NCBI GenBank assembly: GCA_963779325.1
Contig: CAVZXS010000019.1
Location: 1 to 64,000 of the forward strand
Direction of reading: 5' to 3'
From: CAVZXS01 sp963779325
GTDB taxonomy: Bacteria; Bacteroidota; Bacteroidia; Chitinophagales; Chitinophagaceae
Length of the DNA: 64,000 nt
Shown here: positions 27,550 to 37,812 of the stretch, piece by piece
Layout: every line of letters starts with the position of its first letter
How positions within the stretch are numbered: the stretch's first letter is position 1
The notes under the pieces: model-generated
What the model was told of the DNA's origin: nothing
The model's input: the letters and a program-made list of their open reading frames with translations, nothing else
The model's database searches: none
Made by a program: the position numbers and the translations under genes

Positions 27550-28998
27550 ATGAAAAAAAGCATCTTATCTATTTTATCAGTTATAATTTGCTGTAATTGT
27601 TTTGCCCAAAAAAATACATCCGCCAAAGCAAATGACGTATTAAAAATTGAATCCGCTGCAAACATACAAGCCGGTTATGATGCGTATAAAAAAATTGCAT
27701 TAAGTATTTGGGATTATGCCGAACTGGGATATAAAGAAAATAAAAGCTCGGCGTTGTTACAAAATACACTGAAGGATAATGGCTTTACGGTAGAGGCCGG
27801 TGTAGCAGGCATGCCCACTGCATTTACAGCAACGTACGGCAGCGGCTCTCCTGTTATCGCCATACTTGCAGAGTATGATGCATTGCCGGGTTTATCGCAG
27901 GATAATTCTCCAACCAAAACAGCTATTGCAAATAAAACCAGTGCACATGCATGCGGCCATCATTTATTCGGTACCGGTTCTGTAGCGGCCGGTATTACTG
28001 TAAAAAAATTATTAGAAGCAGGAAAAATAAAAGGCACCATAAAAGTATTTGGTTGCCCTGCCGAAGAAGGTGGAAGCGGAAAAGTATATATGGTAAGAGA
28101 AGGTTTGTTTACCGGCGTTGATATAGTACTGCATTGGCATCCAAGCGATAATAATTCAGTAACTTATACAAGTGCGCTGGCCAATAAATCTGCAAAGTTT
28201 AGATTTTATGGTATTGCATCCCACGCATCAGGTTCGCCTGAGCAGGGACGCTCTGCATTGGATGCGGTAGAGGCCATGAACAATATGGTGAATATGATGA
28301 GGGAGCATATACCGCAAGAAACCCGTATTCATTATGTAATTACCAATGGCGGAAAAGCCCCCAATGTAGTACCCGAATTTGCGGAAGTATATTATTATGT
28401 AAGAAATCCGGAGAGAGCTTTAGCCGTATCTATTTTTGACAGGATTGTAAAAGCAGCGGAAGGTGCGGCGCTTGGTACACAAACAAAAATGGATTATGAA
28501 ATTATTGGCGGCACACACGACCTGCTCATCAATAAAACCCTTGCAGTAAATATGCAAACCAATTTAGAAAAAGCAGGTGGTGTAACATACACACCCGAAG
28601 AAATTATTTTTGCTAAAAAATTACAAACAAGTTTTTTGGGTAAGACTACGCCAATAGATTCCGCAGCAATTGTAAAACCTATACATATTGAAAAAAATCA
28701 GGGCTCAACAGATGTGGGAGACGTAAGTTATGCCGTACCCACAGTGGGAGCAGAAACTGCTACCTGGGTGCCCGGCACTAGTGCACATAGCTGGCAGGCT
28801 GTTGCCTGCGGCGGCACCGATATTGGTATAAAGGGCATGATGGTGGCTGCAAAAACAATGACATTTACAGCTATTGATTTATTCACCAACCCTGCATTGA
28901 TAAAAAAAGCAAAAGAAGAATTTATACAAACAAAAGGCGATTATCAATACAAAGCATTACTTGGCGACAGAAAGCCTGCGTTAAATTACAGGGACTAA
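27550..28998 (+). CDS. Exported M20 amidohydrolase (AbgB-like), paralogue
   Basis: A 482-residue paralogue of the protein at 21893, with signal peptide ending CFAQ, AEYDALPGL, HACGHHLFGTGS near residue 132, GCPAEEGGSGK, and a dimerisation domain with GIASHASGSPEQGRSALDA. C-terminal GSTDVGDVSYA and HSWQAVACGG are shared with the paralogue. The two probably differ in acyl or side-chain preference. It lies 85 bp after the S9 peptidase gene, likely in the same transcript. Confidence 0.92.
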   Translation: MKKSILSILSVIICCNCFAQKNTSAKANDVLKIESAANIQAGYDAYKKIALSIWDYAELGYKENKSSALLQNTLKDNGFTVEAGVAGMPTAFTATYGSGSPVIAILAEYDALPGLSQDNSPTKTAIANKTSAHACGHHLFGTGSVAAGITVKKLLEAGKIKGTIKVFGCPAEEGGSGKVYMVREGLFTGVDIVLHWHPSDNNSVTYTSALANKSAKFRFYGIASHASGSPEQGRSALDAVEAMNNMVNMMREHIPQETRIHYVITNGGKAPNVVPEFAEVYYYVRNPERALAVSIFDRIVKAAEGAALGTQTKMDYEIIGGTHDLLINKTLAVNMQTNLEKAGGVTYTPEEIIFAKKLQTSFLGKTTPIDSAAIVKPIHIEKNQGSTDVGDVSYAVPTVGAETATWVPGTSAHSWQAVACGGTDIGIKGMMVAAKTMTFTAIDLFTNPALIKKAKEEFIQTKGDYQYKALLGDRKPALNYRD

Positions 28999-29045
28999 AA
29001 TTTGATATAACTGTCACTGATGAAACGTTAACATAAAATAAAATA

Positions 29046-30191
29046 ATGAAAAGGAAACTACTGCTGCTTTTTGTAAGCCTGTATGCCATTACCGTTGCTG
29101 CACAACAAACTTATTTTCCCGACACTGACTGGCAAATAAAAAAGCCGGAAGAGCTGAAGATGAATAAAGTTTTGCTCGACAGTGCCATATCGGTGGCATT
29201 GCAAAGTGAAAATAAAATGGAACGTGATTTACGTATTGCCAATATGAAATCCTATTCCAGAGAACCGGGATATAAAATCATCGGCCCGATGAAAGAACGT
29301 GGCGAACCGGCAGGATTAGTAATTAAGAACGGATATATTGTTGCACAGTGGGGCGATGTAAACAGGGTTGATATGACCTTTAGTGCAACGAAGAGTTATT
29401 TATCAACTGTTGCAGGCTTAGCTGTTGACCAAGGATTAATAAAAAGTGTAAATGATAAAGTGAATCAATATGTGTGGGACGAATCATTTGAAGGCGACCA
29501 TAATTCTAAAGTAACCTGGCATCATTTACTCAATCAATCATCCGATTGGAGTGGCAGTTTGTTTGGTTTGCACGATTGGGCCGACAGACCGCCAAAAGAA
29601 GGCAGCATTGATGATTGGAAAAATCGCAAGCTGTCGGAACCGGGAACAAATTATGAATACAATGATGTACGTGTAAATCTGCTGGCATATTCACTGTTGC
29701 AGGTTTGGCGCAAACCATTGCCTGTTGTGCTGAAAGAAAAAATTATGGACCCTATTGGTGCTTCCACCACATGGCGCTGGTTTGGTTATGAAAATTCTTT
29801 TGTAAATATGGATGGCCTGATGATGCAATCGGTTAGCGGTGGCGGGCATCATGGCGGAGGTATTTTTATCAATACACTCGACCATGCAAGATTTGGTTTA
29901 CTGTTTTTAAGAAACGGTAAATGGAAAAATCAACAGTTACTTTCTCAAAAATGGATTGATGCAGCCATACAACCATCTGCTGCCAATAAAAATTATGGTT
30001 ATATGTGGTGGTTAAATACTGAACAGCTATGGAAAGGTATTTCAGCAAAAGTCTATTATGCAGCAGGTTTTGGCGGTAATTATATTATTGTTGATAAAGA
30101 ACATGAGCTGGTGGTCGTTACCCGTTGGATAGATGATAGCAAAGTAGCAGATCTGTTGCGTTTGATTATACAATCAGCTGAAGCGAAGTGA
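29046..30191 (+). CDS. Exported beta-lactamase-fold serine hydrolase
   Basis: A 381-residue family member with signal peptide ending AAQ. The SxxK motif is SATK in FSATKSYLST near residue 112, and the Tyr motif is YEYNDVRVN. It has an unusual Gly/His-rich stretch (SVSGGGHHGGGIF) at the third motif. It belongs to a different subgroup from the hydrolases at 16419 and 17772 and ends 226 bp before gene debris. Likely an esterase or peptidase in the periplasm. Confidence 0.9.
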   Translation: MKRKLLLLFVSLYAITVAAQQTYFPDTDWQIKKPEELKMNKVLLDSAISVALQSENKMERDLRIANMKSYSREPGYKIIGPMKERGEPAGLVIKNGYIVAQWGDVNRVDMTFSATKSYLSTVAGLAVDQGLIKSVNDKVNQYVWDESFEGDHNSKVTWHHLLNQSSDWSGSLFGLHDWADRPPKEGSIDDWKNRKLSEPGTNYEYNDVRVNLLAYSLLQVWRKPLPVVLKEKIMDPIGASTTWRWFGYENSFVNMDGLMMQSVSGGGHHGGGIFINTLDHARFGLLFLRNGKWKNQQLLSQKWIDAAIQPSAANKNYGYMWWLNTEQLWKGISAKVYYAAGFGGNYIIVDKEHELVVVTRWIDDSKVADLLRLIIQSAEAK

Positions 30192-30296
30192 TTGTGAGAA
30201 ATAGAGAATGCGCCTAAACATTTTATGCGCTGGCTGCGCTGCAAAATTTTCAGACTTTACAGATTTAAAGAATCTTTTTGAAGTTATGCAAAAATG

Positions 30297-30338
30297 TATG
30301 AAGGCGGTTTTTATTTTATAGAACGGAAAATGAAATAG
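30297..30338 (+). pseudogene. C-terminal remnant of an S9 peptidase gene
   Basis: Fourteen codons read YEGGFYFIERKMK-stop, nearly the same as the last codons of the S9 peptidase ending at 27464 (YEASFDFIERKMK-stop), and the DNA is similar too. The remnant sits in otherwise non-coding sequence, so a second S9 gene or a duplicated tail was once here. Confidence 0.6.
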
Positions 30339-30417
30339 TTCATTATCTTTCAGCAACCTTATCCGGTTCATTAGCAAATCCCCTTTAATCTCTCCCGCCC
30401 AAAATCAGTTTCATTAT

Positions 30418-30672
30418 ATGGAAGAGGAAAAACCATTTCAGGAAAATAATCCTGAAAAAGATAACAAACAAAACACTTCAGTAAATAATCTGCAGCAAGA
30501 AGAAGTTTCGCCTGCTGCTGCAATTGCTTTGCCCGAAGCTGAACAACCCACAATAAATAACCCATCAACTGAACAAGATATGGAAGTACATCATCATACC
30601 CACGCCGTCCACGGAAAGAAAAACCGAAAATCATATTTCCGGGAACTTTTCATATATAGAGTTTATATATGA
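30418..30672 (+). pseudogene. Truncated N-terminus of a His-rich membrane protein
   Basis: An 84-codon frame has a Gln/Asn/Glu-rich disordered start and ends MEVHHHTHAVHGKKNRKSYF then a short unrelated tail and a stop. In Chitinophagaceae the pattern HHHTH...KKxWKxYFWEF normally leads into a membrane helix and a larger domain; here that part is missing. It is best read as a 5' gene fragment cut off just before the Fic gene, from recall of the family and not a search. Confidence 0.6.
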
Positions 30673-30725
30673 TGCCTGTATCATGTATAAAAATTAGGCA
30701 TATATTTACATGACAAACAGTTGCT

Positions 30726-31823
30726 ATGCGAAAAATTAAACCCTTTACTCCCGAAGCAGCCTTCAACAACCTGCCGGTGCTGCCCCCTGAAAATAAACTG
30801 ATAGAAACAGTGCCTGTACTGCGGCAATTAGTAAAATCTTCTGTAGTGCTGGCAGAATTAAAGGGTCTTGCCAATACATTACCCAATCCGCAAATCCTGT
30901 TAAACGCGGTTATTCTTAAAGAAGCAAGAGCCAGTTCTGAAATAGAAAATGTAATTACCACCCAGGATAAATTGTATGAAGCCTTATCTGCAAAAGCTGC
31001 ACAGGCAGATGCCGCCACCAAAGAAGTGCTGCGCTACCGGGAAGCCATGTTGAAGGGTTTTTCTATTCTGCAAAAAAAGGGATTTATCAATACCAACGCA
31101 ATTATTGAAATACAAAAAACACTGGAACATAATAATGCAGGCATCCGCAAGCTGCCCGGCACTGCATTGAAAAATGCCGCAACCGGAAAAATTATTTATA
31201 CCCCGCCCGACGACCATTCAACCATTCTGCAATTATTAAAAAACTATGAAAACTATCTGAACGAGGCTGGCGAAATACCGCCATTAATAACGTTAGCCGT
31301 ACAGCATTACCAGTTTGAAAGCATCCATCCTTTTTATGATGGCAATGGAAGAACCGGCCGCATTATTAACATACTTCATTTGGTATTGCATGGTTTATTG
31401 GAAAGCCCGTTACTTTATTTAAGTGCCTACATCATTGACAACAAAGCTGATTATTACCGCCTGCTGCAGGAAGTACGGACAAAAAATAATTGGGAAGGCT
31501 GGATATTGTATATGCTGAAAGGTATAGAGCAAACAGCCATCAAAACAATCGGGCAAATAAAAGACATTAATCGGTTGTTTACAAAAACTCAGGAAAAAAT
31601 TAAAAAGGGATTGCAAAAAACATATAACAAAGAACTGCAGGAAGTGTTGTTTGAACATCCGTATTGTAAAATAGAATACATTATCAACCGGCTCGGCGTT
31701 TCCCGGATTACAGCAACAAAATATTTAAAGGAACTGGAATCACTTGGTATTTTACAATCAAAAAAAATATGGAAAGAAACTATTTATATCAACACAGGAT
31801 TGTATAACCTGCTTAAAAAATAA
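30726..31823 (+). CDS. Fic-family AMP-transferase with winged helix
   Basis: A 365-residue Fic protein. The catalytic motif HPFYDGNGRTGR starts near residue 201. An N-terminal Fic_N domain includes SSEIEN near residue 75, which fits the inhibitory (S/T)xxxE(G/N) motif, so this looks self-inhibited. The C-terminus has a winged-helix part (YIINRLGVSRITATKYLKELESLG). Fic enzymes transfer AMP or similar groups to protein Tyr/Ser/Thr. It is cytosolic, unlike its exported neighbours, and is preceded by gene debris, which suggests insertion into the array. Confidence 0.93.
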   Translation: MRKIKPFTPEAAFNNLPVLPPENKLIETVPVLRQLVKSSVVLAELKGLANTLPNPQILLNAVILKEARASSEIENVITTQDKLYEALSAKAAQADAATKEVLRYREAMLKGFSILQKKGFINTNAIIEIQKTLEHNNAGIRKLPGTALKNAATGKIIYTPPDDHSTILQLLKNYENYLNEAGEIPPLITLAVQHYQFESIHPFYDGNGRTGRIINILHLVLHGLLESPLLYLSAYIIDNKADYYRLLQEVRTKNNWEGWILYMLKGIEQTAIKTIGQIKDINRLFTKTQEKIKKGLQKTYNKELQEVLFEHPYCKIEYIINRLGVSRITATKYLKELESLGILQSKKIWKETIYINTGLYNLLKK

Positions 31824-31896
31824 TCTTAAAAGGCAAATGAAGAAGTAAATACAGCTATGTAAACAATATAAAATCATTGATAAAATAAAACCATTT

Positions 31897-33051
31897 ATGA
31901 AATTCTTACTCTTCTTGTTTCTGCTCCTCACGCACTTCACCACCACAGCACAAAAACCTCGTGCAAGAGATATTGGAATTCCGTTTGACGGAACGCCGGG
32001 AAAATTCAATGCCATTACGGATGTAAAAGGTGTGGAAGTGGGTTACAGCACCATCATTTCCGGAACGGGAAAAAATATAAGGGGCAAGGGCCCGGTTCGA
32101 ACAGGTGTTACCGCCATTTTACCAAGAGGCAGAAATAATAATCCTGTTTATGCAAACTGGTACACACTGAACGGTAATGGTGAAATGACCGGGACCACCT
32201 GGATAACTGAATCAGGATTTTTAGAAGGGCCGGTTATGATTACCAATACTAACAGTGTGGGTGTGGTAAGAGATGCAGTGTTGAAATGGTATGTAAAGAA
32301 TAAATGGTACAAAGAAGATTTCTGGTACACTTATCCTGTAGTGGCAGAAACATACGATGGTTTCTTAAATGACATTTATGGCTTCCATGTAAAAGAAGAA
32401 AATGCTTACGAAGCATTGGACAGTGCAAAGAGTGGTTTACTAAAAGAAGGAAATGTGGGCGGTGGCACCGGTATGATGTGTTTGGGATTTAAAGGCGGCA
32501 CCGGCACTGCATCAAGAGTTATAAAAATTAAAGACTCCACTTATACCATTGGCGTATTGGTACAATCAAACTTTGGCAGTAAAAATAATTTTACCCTTGT
32601 CGGTGTGCCGGTTGGAAGAGAACTTAAAGACACGATGAATTATGAATTTAAAGCACCGCCATCTTATCAGCCCGGCGATGGTTCTATCATTGTAGTACTG
32701 GCAACCGATGCGCCTTTGTTGCCTCATCAATTAAAAAGAATAGCTGCAAGAATTGCCTTAGGCGTAGGTAAAGTTGGCGGTCGGGGAGAAAATGGTTCCG
32801 GTGATATTTTTATTGCCTTTTCAACTGCTAATCCTTCCGCGTTTCAACGGGAAAATTTTACAAAAATAGATGAACTGCCCAATGATATGATTAACCCATT
32901 GTTTAACGGAACAGTGCAGGCGGTAGAAGAAGCCATCATTAATGCAATGGTGGCTGCTGAAACGATGGAAGGAATTAATGGCAATAAAGCTTATGCATTG
33001 CCGCATCAATTGGTCATTGACGTATTGAAAAAATATAAACGAATAAAATAA
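31897..33051 (+). CDS. Exported P1/S58 peptidase (DmpA-like)
   Basis: A 384-residue self-processing Ntn-type aminopeptidase family member with a signal peptide ending TTAQ. Typical features are ARDIGIPFDGTPGKFNAITDV, VRTGVTAILPRG, GGGTGMMCLGFKGGTGTASR and the cleavage/nucleophile region ENGSGD near residues 298-303, where the second Ser is expected to become the beta-subunit N-terminus. DmpA homologues release D-Ala, L-residues or beta-peptides from N-termini. The next gene begins 10 bp downstream. Confidence 0.92.
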   Translation: MKFLLFLFLLLTHFTTTAQKPRARDIGIPFDGTPGKFNAITDVKGVEVGYSTIISGTGKNIRGKGPVRTGVTAILPRGRNNNPVYANWYTLNGNGEMTGTTWITESGFLEGPVMITNTNSVGVVRDAVLKWYVKNKWYKEDFWYTYPVVAETYDGFLNDIYGFHVKEENAYEALDSAKSGLLKEGNVGGGTGMMCLGFKGGTGTASRVIKIKDSTYTIGVLVQSNFGSKNNFTLVGVPVGRELKDTMNYEFKAPPSYQPGDGSIIVVLATDAPLLPHQLKRIAARIALGVGKVGGRGENGSGDIFIAFSTANPSAFQRENFTKIDELPNDMINPLFNGTVQAVEEAIINAMVAAETMEGINGNKAYALPHQLVIDVLKKYKRIK

Positions 33052-33061
33052 AATCATCAGC

Positions 33062-34537
33062 ATGAAACAAATACTCATTGCATTATTCATTTCACTTTCA
33101 CTTACTGCCTTTGCACAAACAAACATTGTATATGATGTTGTGCTCAAGGGCGGCCGTGTAATTGACCCCGAAACAAAATTAGATGCCGTAAGAAATGTCG
33201 GTATTATCAACAACCGCATAGCACAAATCAGTAATGAACCTTTGCAGGGAAAGCAAGTTATTAATGTAACAGGTTTAGTGGTAGCTCCGGGTTTTATTGA
33301 CTTGCATGTGCATGGAAGAAGCAACGTGGAACAGGAATATCAATTGCATGACGGTGTAACTACTGCATTGGAACTGGAATGGGGCATTGAACATATTGGC
33401 AAGTGGTATGAATCACGGAAAGGAAAAGCCTTAATTAATTATGGCGCCAGTGTATGCTGGCCTTTTGAACGGTTTAAAGCAATCGGTAAGTACCAAACCG
33501 CTGTAGATAGTTTGATTCAAATTACATTTAAAGGAGAAGCAAGCATTGGAACAATGACCAATACCATTTTAAGGGCCGCTAATGAAGCCATTTCTCCTGC
33601 TGAAATGAATCAAACATTGGCAAACATTAAAACTTCTTTGAGTGAAGGCGGTATTGGCATTGGTGCACCGATAGGTTATCTGCCTAAATCAAATCCCACT
33701 GAAATGTATCAGGTTTATAAATTGGCAGGTGAGTTGCAGGCATTAGTGTTTTCCCATGTGCGGCTGCCCGATATTATTTCAATACAGGAAGCAATTGCTG
33801 TTTCTATGCTTACTGGTGCTCCGCTGCACATTGTTCATATCAACAGTATGTCGTTAGGCAACATTACGCTGTCGCTTGACATGGTAAATGCAGCAAACAA
33901 AAAGGGTTTTGACATCAGTACCGAATTGTACCCTTATACAGCCGGTTCCACTTCAATACAAAGCGCCATGTTTAATGAAGGCTGGCAGGAAAGAATGAAC
34001 ATTTCTTATGGCGATTTACAATGGGTGGCAACAGGCGAACGGCTTACGAAAGAAACCTATGAAAAATATAAAAAGGAAGGCGGTGTTGTGATTTTACATA
34101 CGATGAAGCCCGAATGGATTAAAACAGGTATTGCTGCACCCGGTGTTATGATTGCATCGGATGGAATGACTTATGCAAAACTGGCTCATCCAAGAACTGC
34201 CGGAACTTTTTCAAAAGTATTGGGGAAATATGTAAGGCAAGATAAAGTGATTGACTTAATGACTGCTCTTGAAAAAATGACACTGCTTCCTGCAAAAAGA
34301 TTAGAAGGCATTGCACCCATGATGCGCTTTAAAGGAAGGATACAAGTAGGTGCTGATGCAGACATTACTATTTTTAATCCCAATACTATTATTGATAAAG
34401 CAACTTTTGAAGAAGGTTTAAAATTTTCTGCCGGTATAGAATATGTAATGGTGAACGGCAGTTTTATTTTAAAGAATGGTAAAATGGTAAGCAATGTTTT
34501 TCCGGGACAGGCGGTGTATGGAAAGTTTAAAAAATAA
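33062..34537 (+). CDS. Exported amidohydrolase (D-aminoacylase/dihydroorotase-like)
   Basis: A 491-residue metal-dependent amidohydrolase with signal peptide ending AFAQ. KGGRVIDPETKLDAVRNVGI and VAPGFIDLHVHG (metal His near residue 81) mark the superfamily; SHVRLPD, HIVHIN and ASDGMTYAKLAHPR supply later ligands. The subgroup resembles N-acyl-D-amino-acid deacylases but lacks the CGLS segment seen in the enzyme at 51148. It starts 10 bp after the DmpA-like gene and probably forms one operon with it. Confidence 0.88.
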   Translation: MKQILIALFISLSLTAFAQTNIVYDVVLKGGRVIDPETKLDAVRNVGIINNRIAQISNEPLQGKQVINVTGLVVAPGFIDLHVHGRSNVEQEYQLHDGVTTALELEWGIEHIGKWYESRKGKALINYGASVCWPFERFKAIGKYQTAVDSLIQITFKGEASIGTMTNTILRAANEAISPAEMNQTLANIKTSLSEGGIGIGAPIGYLPKSNPTEMYQVYKLAGELQALVFSHVRLPDIISIQEAIAVSMLTGAPLHIVHINSMSLGNITLSLDMVNAANKKGFDISTELYPYTAGSTSIQSAMFNEGWQERMNISYGDLQWVATGERLTKETYEKYKKEGGVVILHTMKPEWIKTGIAAPGVMIASDGMTYAKLAHPRTAGTFSKVLGKYVRQDKVIDLMTALEKMTLLPAKRLEGIAPMMRFKGRIQVGADADITIFNPNTIIDKATFEEGLKFSAGIEYVMVNGSFILKNGKMVSNVFPGQAVYGKFKK

Positions 34538-34571
34538 ATTTTTAAAAGTTTATAATTAAAAAAATAAAGTA

Positions 34572-36359
34572 ATGAAACCAACGCAAATAACCTTACTGTT
34601 TATCGCATTGATAAACGTATTTTCTTTTCAGCTTTTAGCACAAAAGAAAAACCAACCGATTAAACTGGAGCCATTACTGGAGCAGTACTCAAAAGAATTT
34701 TATGCATTAAACCCTTTAGAAGCCACACAAGCAGGTGTAAACGATTACAACAACCAACTTGAAATTACTATCAGCGAAACGTATATAAAAAAAGCTAAGG
34801 CACTCAATCAAAAATACCTCACACAATTAGCTGTCATGAACAAAACAGGTTTAACAGCATCGCAGTTATTAAGTGTTGATGTGCTTACCTACAAACTGAA
34901 ATCCGAAAATGAACGACTAATCAATTCCCTATGGTTTTACAGACCCGTTGATCAATTCGTATTTAGTTTTCCAACACGGTTTGCAACATTAGGCTCGGGA
35001 GCTGGCTTTGTTCCTTTTACTACCGAAAAAGATTACAGAGATTTTATCAGCCGTATGAAAGGTTTTCAAATCTGGGTGGATCAAGCCATTACTAATATGA
35101 AAAAAGGTATTGAACAAAATAATACAAACCCAAAAGCCGCAATGGAAAAAGTGCCGCAACAATTAAAACCATTGTTTGAAGGTGGCGTACAGGAGAATGT
35201 TTTTTATAAACCGTTATTAAAACTGCCCATCGGCATAGATAGTGTGGCAGCAATGCAATTAAAAAAAGATTATTCGGATGCGATTGAAAATATTATAAAA
35301 CCAGCGTATAAAAAATTGCATGATTATATCGTTGCCGACTATATTCCCAAAGCAAGAAAAACATCGGGTTTATTAGATAATGATAAGGGAAAGAAAGAGT
35401 ATGAATTATGGTTAGCATATTTTACTACCACAACTATTACAGCCGAACAAATTTTTCATTTAGGGCTTAGTGAGGTTGCCCGTATTCGCAAAGAAATGGA
35501 TTCTGTAAAAGCACAAGTTGGTTTTAAAGGTGATTTAAAATCGTTTTTTGAATATGTAAAAAACGAACCTAAATTTTTCCCCTTTAAAACCGAAGAGGAA
35601 GTATTGGATAGATTCAGAAGTTTTTTGGATAAAATGTCGCCACAACTGAAAATCCTTTTTAATTTAACACCCAAAGCAAAATTTGAAGTAAGGGCTACTG
35701 AAAAATTTAGGGCTGCCGGTGCTAATGCTCAGTACAATCCACCATCAAGAGATGGAAAAAGGCCCGGCATTTTTTATGAAGTAATCCGTGACCCGGCTCA
35801 ATACAATTATTTTGCTATGGAAGATTTATTTATACACGAAGCTATTCCCGGGCATCATTATCAATTAGCTCTTCAACAGGAAGCCGATATTCCAGAATTT
35901 AGAAAAGCTTATATCACAAGTGCTTTTGCGGAAGGGTGGGCATTGTATGCAGAAAGCTTAGGTAAGGAATTAGGTATGTACACAGATCCCTATCAATATT
36001 TGGGCAGACTAAATGGTGAAATTGAACGGGCTGTTCGGTTAGTGGTAGATGCAGGCATTCATTACAAAGGATGGAGCCGTGAAAAAGCCATTGCTTATGT
36101 GTTGGAAAATCAACCTGTATCATCTGTTGAAGCAGAACAACGGATAGAACGCTATATGGTTTTAGCCGGGCAAGCGGTAAGTTATAAAATAGGAGAATTA
36201 AAAATTATTGAACTGCGTGAAAGAGCCAAGAAGAAATTGGGAAACAAGTTTGATATTAAGGAATTCCACGATGAAGTGTTGAAAGATGGCTGCTTGCCGC
36301 TGATTATTTTGGAAACAAAAATCAATAAGTGGATAGAAAGTAAAGCAGCTAAAAAATAA
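34572..36359 (+). CDS. DUF885-family exported metallopeptidase-like protein
   Basis: A 595-residue protein with signal peptide ending LLAQ. DUF885 proteins carry the zinc-type motif HEAIPGHH (near residues 422-429) followed by FAEGWALYAES about 30 residues later, which supplies the third ligand. They are predicted carboxypeptidase-like enzymes. The gene is 34 bp after the amidohydrolase gene and 45 bp before a carbamoylase-like gene, within the hydrolase array. Family is clear; substrate is not. Confidence 0.9.
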   Translation: MKPTQITLLFIALINVFSFQLLAQKKNQPIKLEPLLEQYSKEFYALNPLEATQAGVNDYNNQLEITISETYIKKAKALNQKYLTQLAVMNKTGLTASQLLSVDVLTYKLKSENERLINSLWFYRPVDQFVFSFPTRFATLGSGAGFVPFTTEKDYRDFISRMKGFQIWVDQAITNMKKGIEQNNTNPKAAMEKVPQQLKPLFEGGVQENVFYKPLLKLPIGIDSVAAMQLKKDYSDAIENIIKPAYKKLHDYIVADYIPKARKTSGLLDNDKGKKEYELWLAYFTTTTITAEQIFHLGLSEVARIRKEMDSVKAQVGFKGDLKSFFEYVKNEPKFFPFKTEEEVLDRFRSFLDKMSPQLKILFNLTPKAKFEVRATEKFRAAGANAQYNPPSRDGKRPGIFYEVIRDPAQYNYFAMEDLFIHEAIPGHHYQLALQQEADIPEFRKAYITSAFAEGWALYAESLGKELGMYTDPYQYLGRLNGEIERAVRLVVDAGIHYKGWSREKAIAYVLENQPVSSVEAEQRIERYMVLAGQAVSYKIGELKIIELRERAKKKLGNKFDIKEFHDEVLKDGCLPLIILETKINKWIESKAAKK

Positions 36360-36404
36360 TAAAATCAAGCCAATCATTGACCAATAAAAAAATAATCGCA
36401 AACT

Positions 36405-37724
36405 ATGCAACGCAGAAACTTCATTAAACACTCATCCCTCACTGCTATCGGCATGAGTGTATTTGGTTCAGCATTTTCATTTATTAATAATGATGGCGCC
36501 AATTTAATCGTAAACGGTAAACGCATTGAAAGCCGCATTTTTGAACTGGCAAAGTTTGGTGTTGATGAAAAAGGCCGTGGTTACCGGGTTGCTTATACCA
36601 AAGGCGATATTGAAGGCAGGGCATGGTTTATGGAGCTGATGAAAAAAGCAGGACTTAATCCAACCATTGATACAGCAGGCAACATCATTGGTAATCGCAA
36701 AGGAAAAAATCCATCACTCAAACCTATTGGCTTTGGTTCGCATATTGATATGGTGCCCGATGGTGGTAACTATGATGGTACCTTAGGCTCTATCAGTGCA
36801 TTGGAAGTAATAGAAATACTGAATGAAAACAATGTTGTTACAGAACACCCTTTAGAAGTGATCATTTTTGCCAATGAAGAAGGCGGCACTATCGGCAGTA
36901 AAGCGATGACTCATGGATTAACCAAAGAAGGATTGCAACAAAAAAGTCAAAGCAGTTTAACACATGTTGAAGGTATCAAGGCTCTTGGCGGCAATCCTGA
37001 TAACATCCAATCATGTATGCGTAATAAAGGAGATTTTCATGCATGGGTTGAACTGCATATTGAGCAGGGCGGCATTTTAGAAAAAGAAAAGATACAGGTT
37101 GGTGTAGTGGAAGGGATTGTGGGTATTGTGCATTGGGAAGTAACGGTGGAAGGCTTTGCCAATCATGCAGGTGCCACTCCAATGAACATGCGGCAGGATG
37201 CTTTGCTTGCAGCTTCTAAATTCATCATTGCTGTAAACGAAGTAATCAATAGTGTAAAAGGAACGCAGGTGGGTACTGTTGGAAAAATTGCAGTACAACC
37301 CGGTGCATATAATGTAATCCCTGGTAAAGTAGTGGTAGGTTTAGAGATTCGAGATTTATCTGCGGATAAAATTGAACTACTTTTTCGAAACATTGAAAAG
37401 CGGGCAGCAGTAATTGCAACATCAACCAAAACAAAAATCAGTTTTGAACGACAGCCGAATGAATCAAAACCGGCATTAACCGATAAAAAGTTACAGCAAA
37501 CCATCAATACAACAGCCAAAACATTGGGCTTTACTACTAAGTTCATGCAAAGCGGTGCCGGCCACGATTCTCAGCATATGGCAACAATAGCACCCGCTGC
37601 CATGATCTTTATTCCCAGCGTGGGCGGCATCAGCCATTCACCCAAAGAATTTTCAACAGCAACTGATATGGCCAATGGTGCGAATGTATTGTTGCAAACA
37701 ATTTTAAAGATTGATAAAGAATAA
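36405..37724 (+). CDS. M20-type carbamoylase/allantoate-amidohydrolase-like enzyme
   Basis: A 439-residue Zn hydrolase of the hydantoinase/carbamoylase subgroup. The N-terminus MQRRNFIKHSSLTAIGMSVF has the twin-arginine pattern, unlike the Sec signals of its neighbours. Metal motifs are GFGSHIDMVPDGGNYDG near residue 113, FANEEGGTIGSKAM, and ELHIEQGGILEK; the dimer domain has GFANHAGATPMNMRQDA. This family hydrolyses N-carbamoyl or ureido groups of amino acids. Tat export suggests folding with metal in the cytosol. Confidence 0.9.
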   Translation: MQRRNFIKHSSLTAIGMSVFGSAFSFINNDGANLIVNGKRIESRIFELAKFGVDEKGRGYRVAYTKGDIEGRAWFMELMKKAGLNPTIDTAGNIIGNRKGKNPSLKPIGFGSHIDMVPDGGNYDGTLGSISALEVIEILNENNVVTEHPLEVIIFANEEGGTIGSKAMTHGLTKEGLQQKSQSSLTHVEGIKALGGNPDNIQSCMRNKGDFHAWVELHIEQGGILEKEKIQVGVVEGIVGIVHWEVTVEGFANHAGATPMNMRQDALLAASKFIIAVNEVINSVKGTQVGTVGKIAVQPGAYNVIPGKVVVGLEIRDLSADKIELLFRNIEKRAAVIATSTKTKISFERQPNESKPALTDKKLQQTINTTAKTLGFTTKFMQSGAGHDSQHMATIAPAAMIFIPSVGGISHSPKEFSTATDMANGANVLLQTILKIDKE

Positions 37725-37812
37725 AAAATAAGGGAACACTCAACACAATCAACAACTTGAAACTCCGGGCATATTCCTTATCTTTCAACAGTAAAACCAA
37801 CTTTATTTTTTC

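Noticed and set aside
37163..37546. Long minus-strand frame opposite the carbamoylase gene
   Set aside because: It overlaps a clearly coding M20 gene, and its composition follows from that gene's codons.
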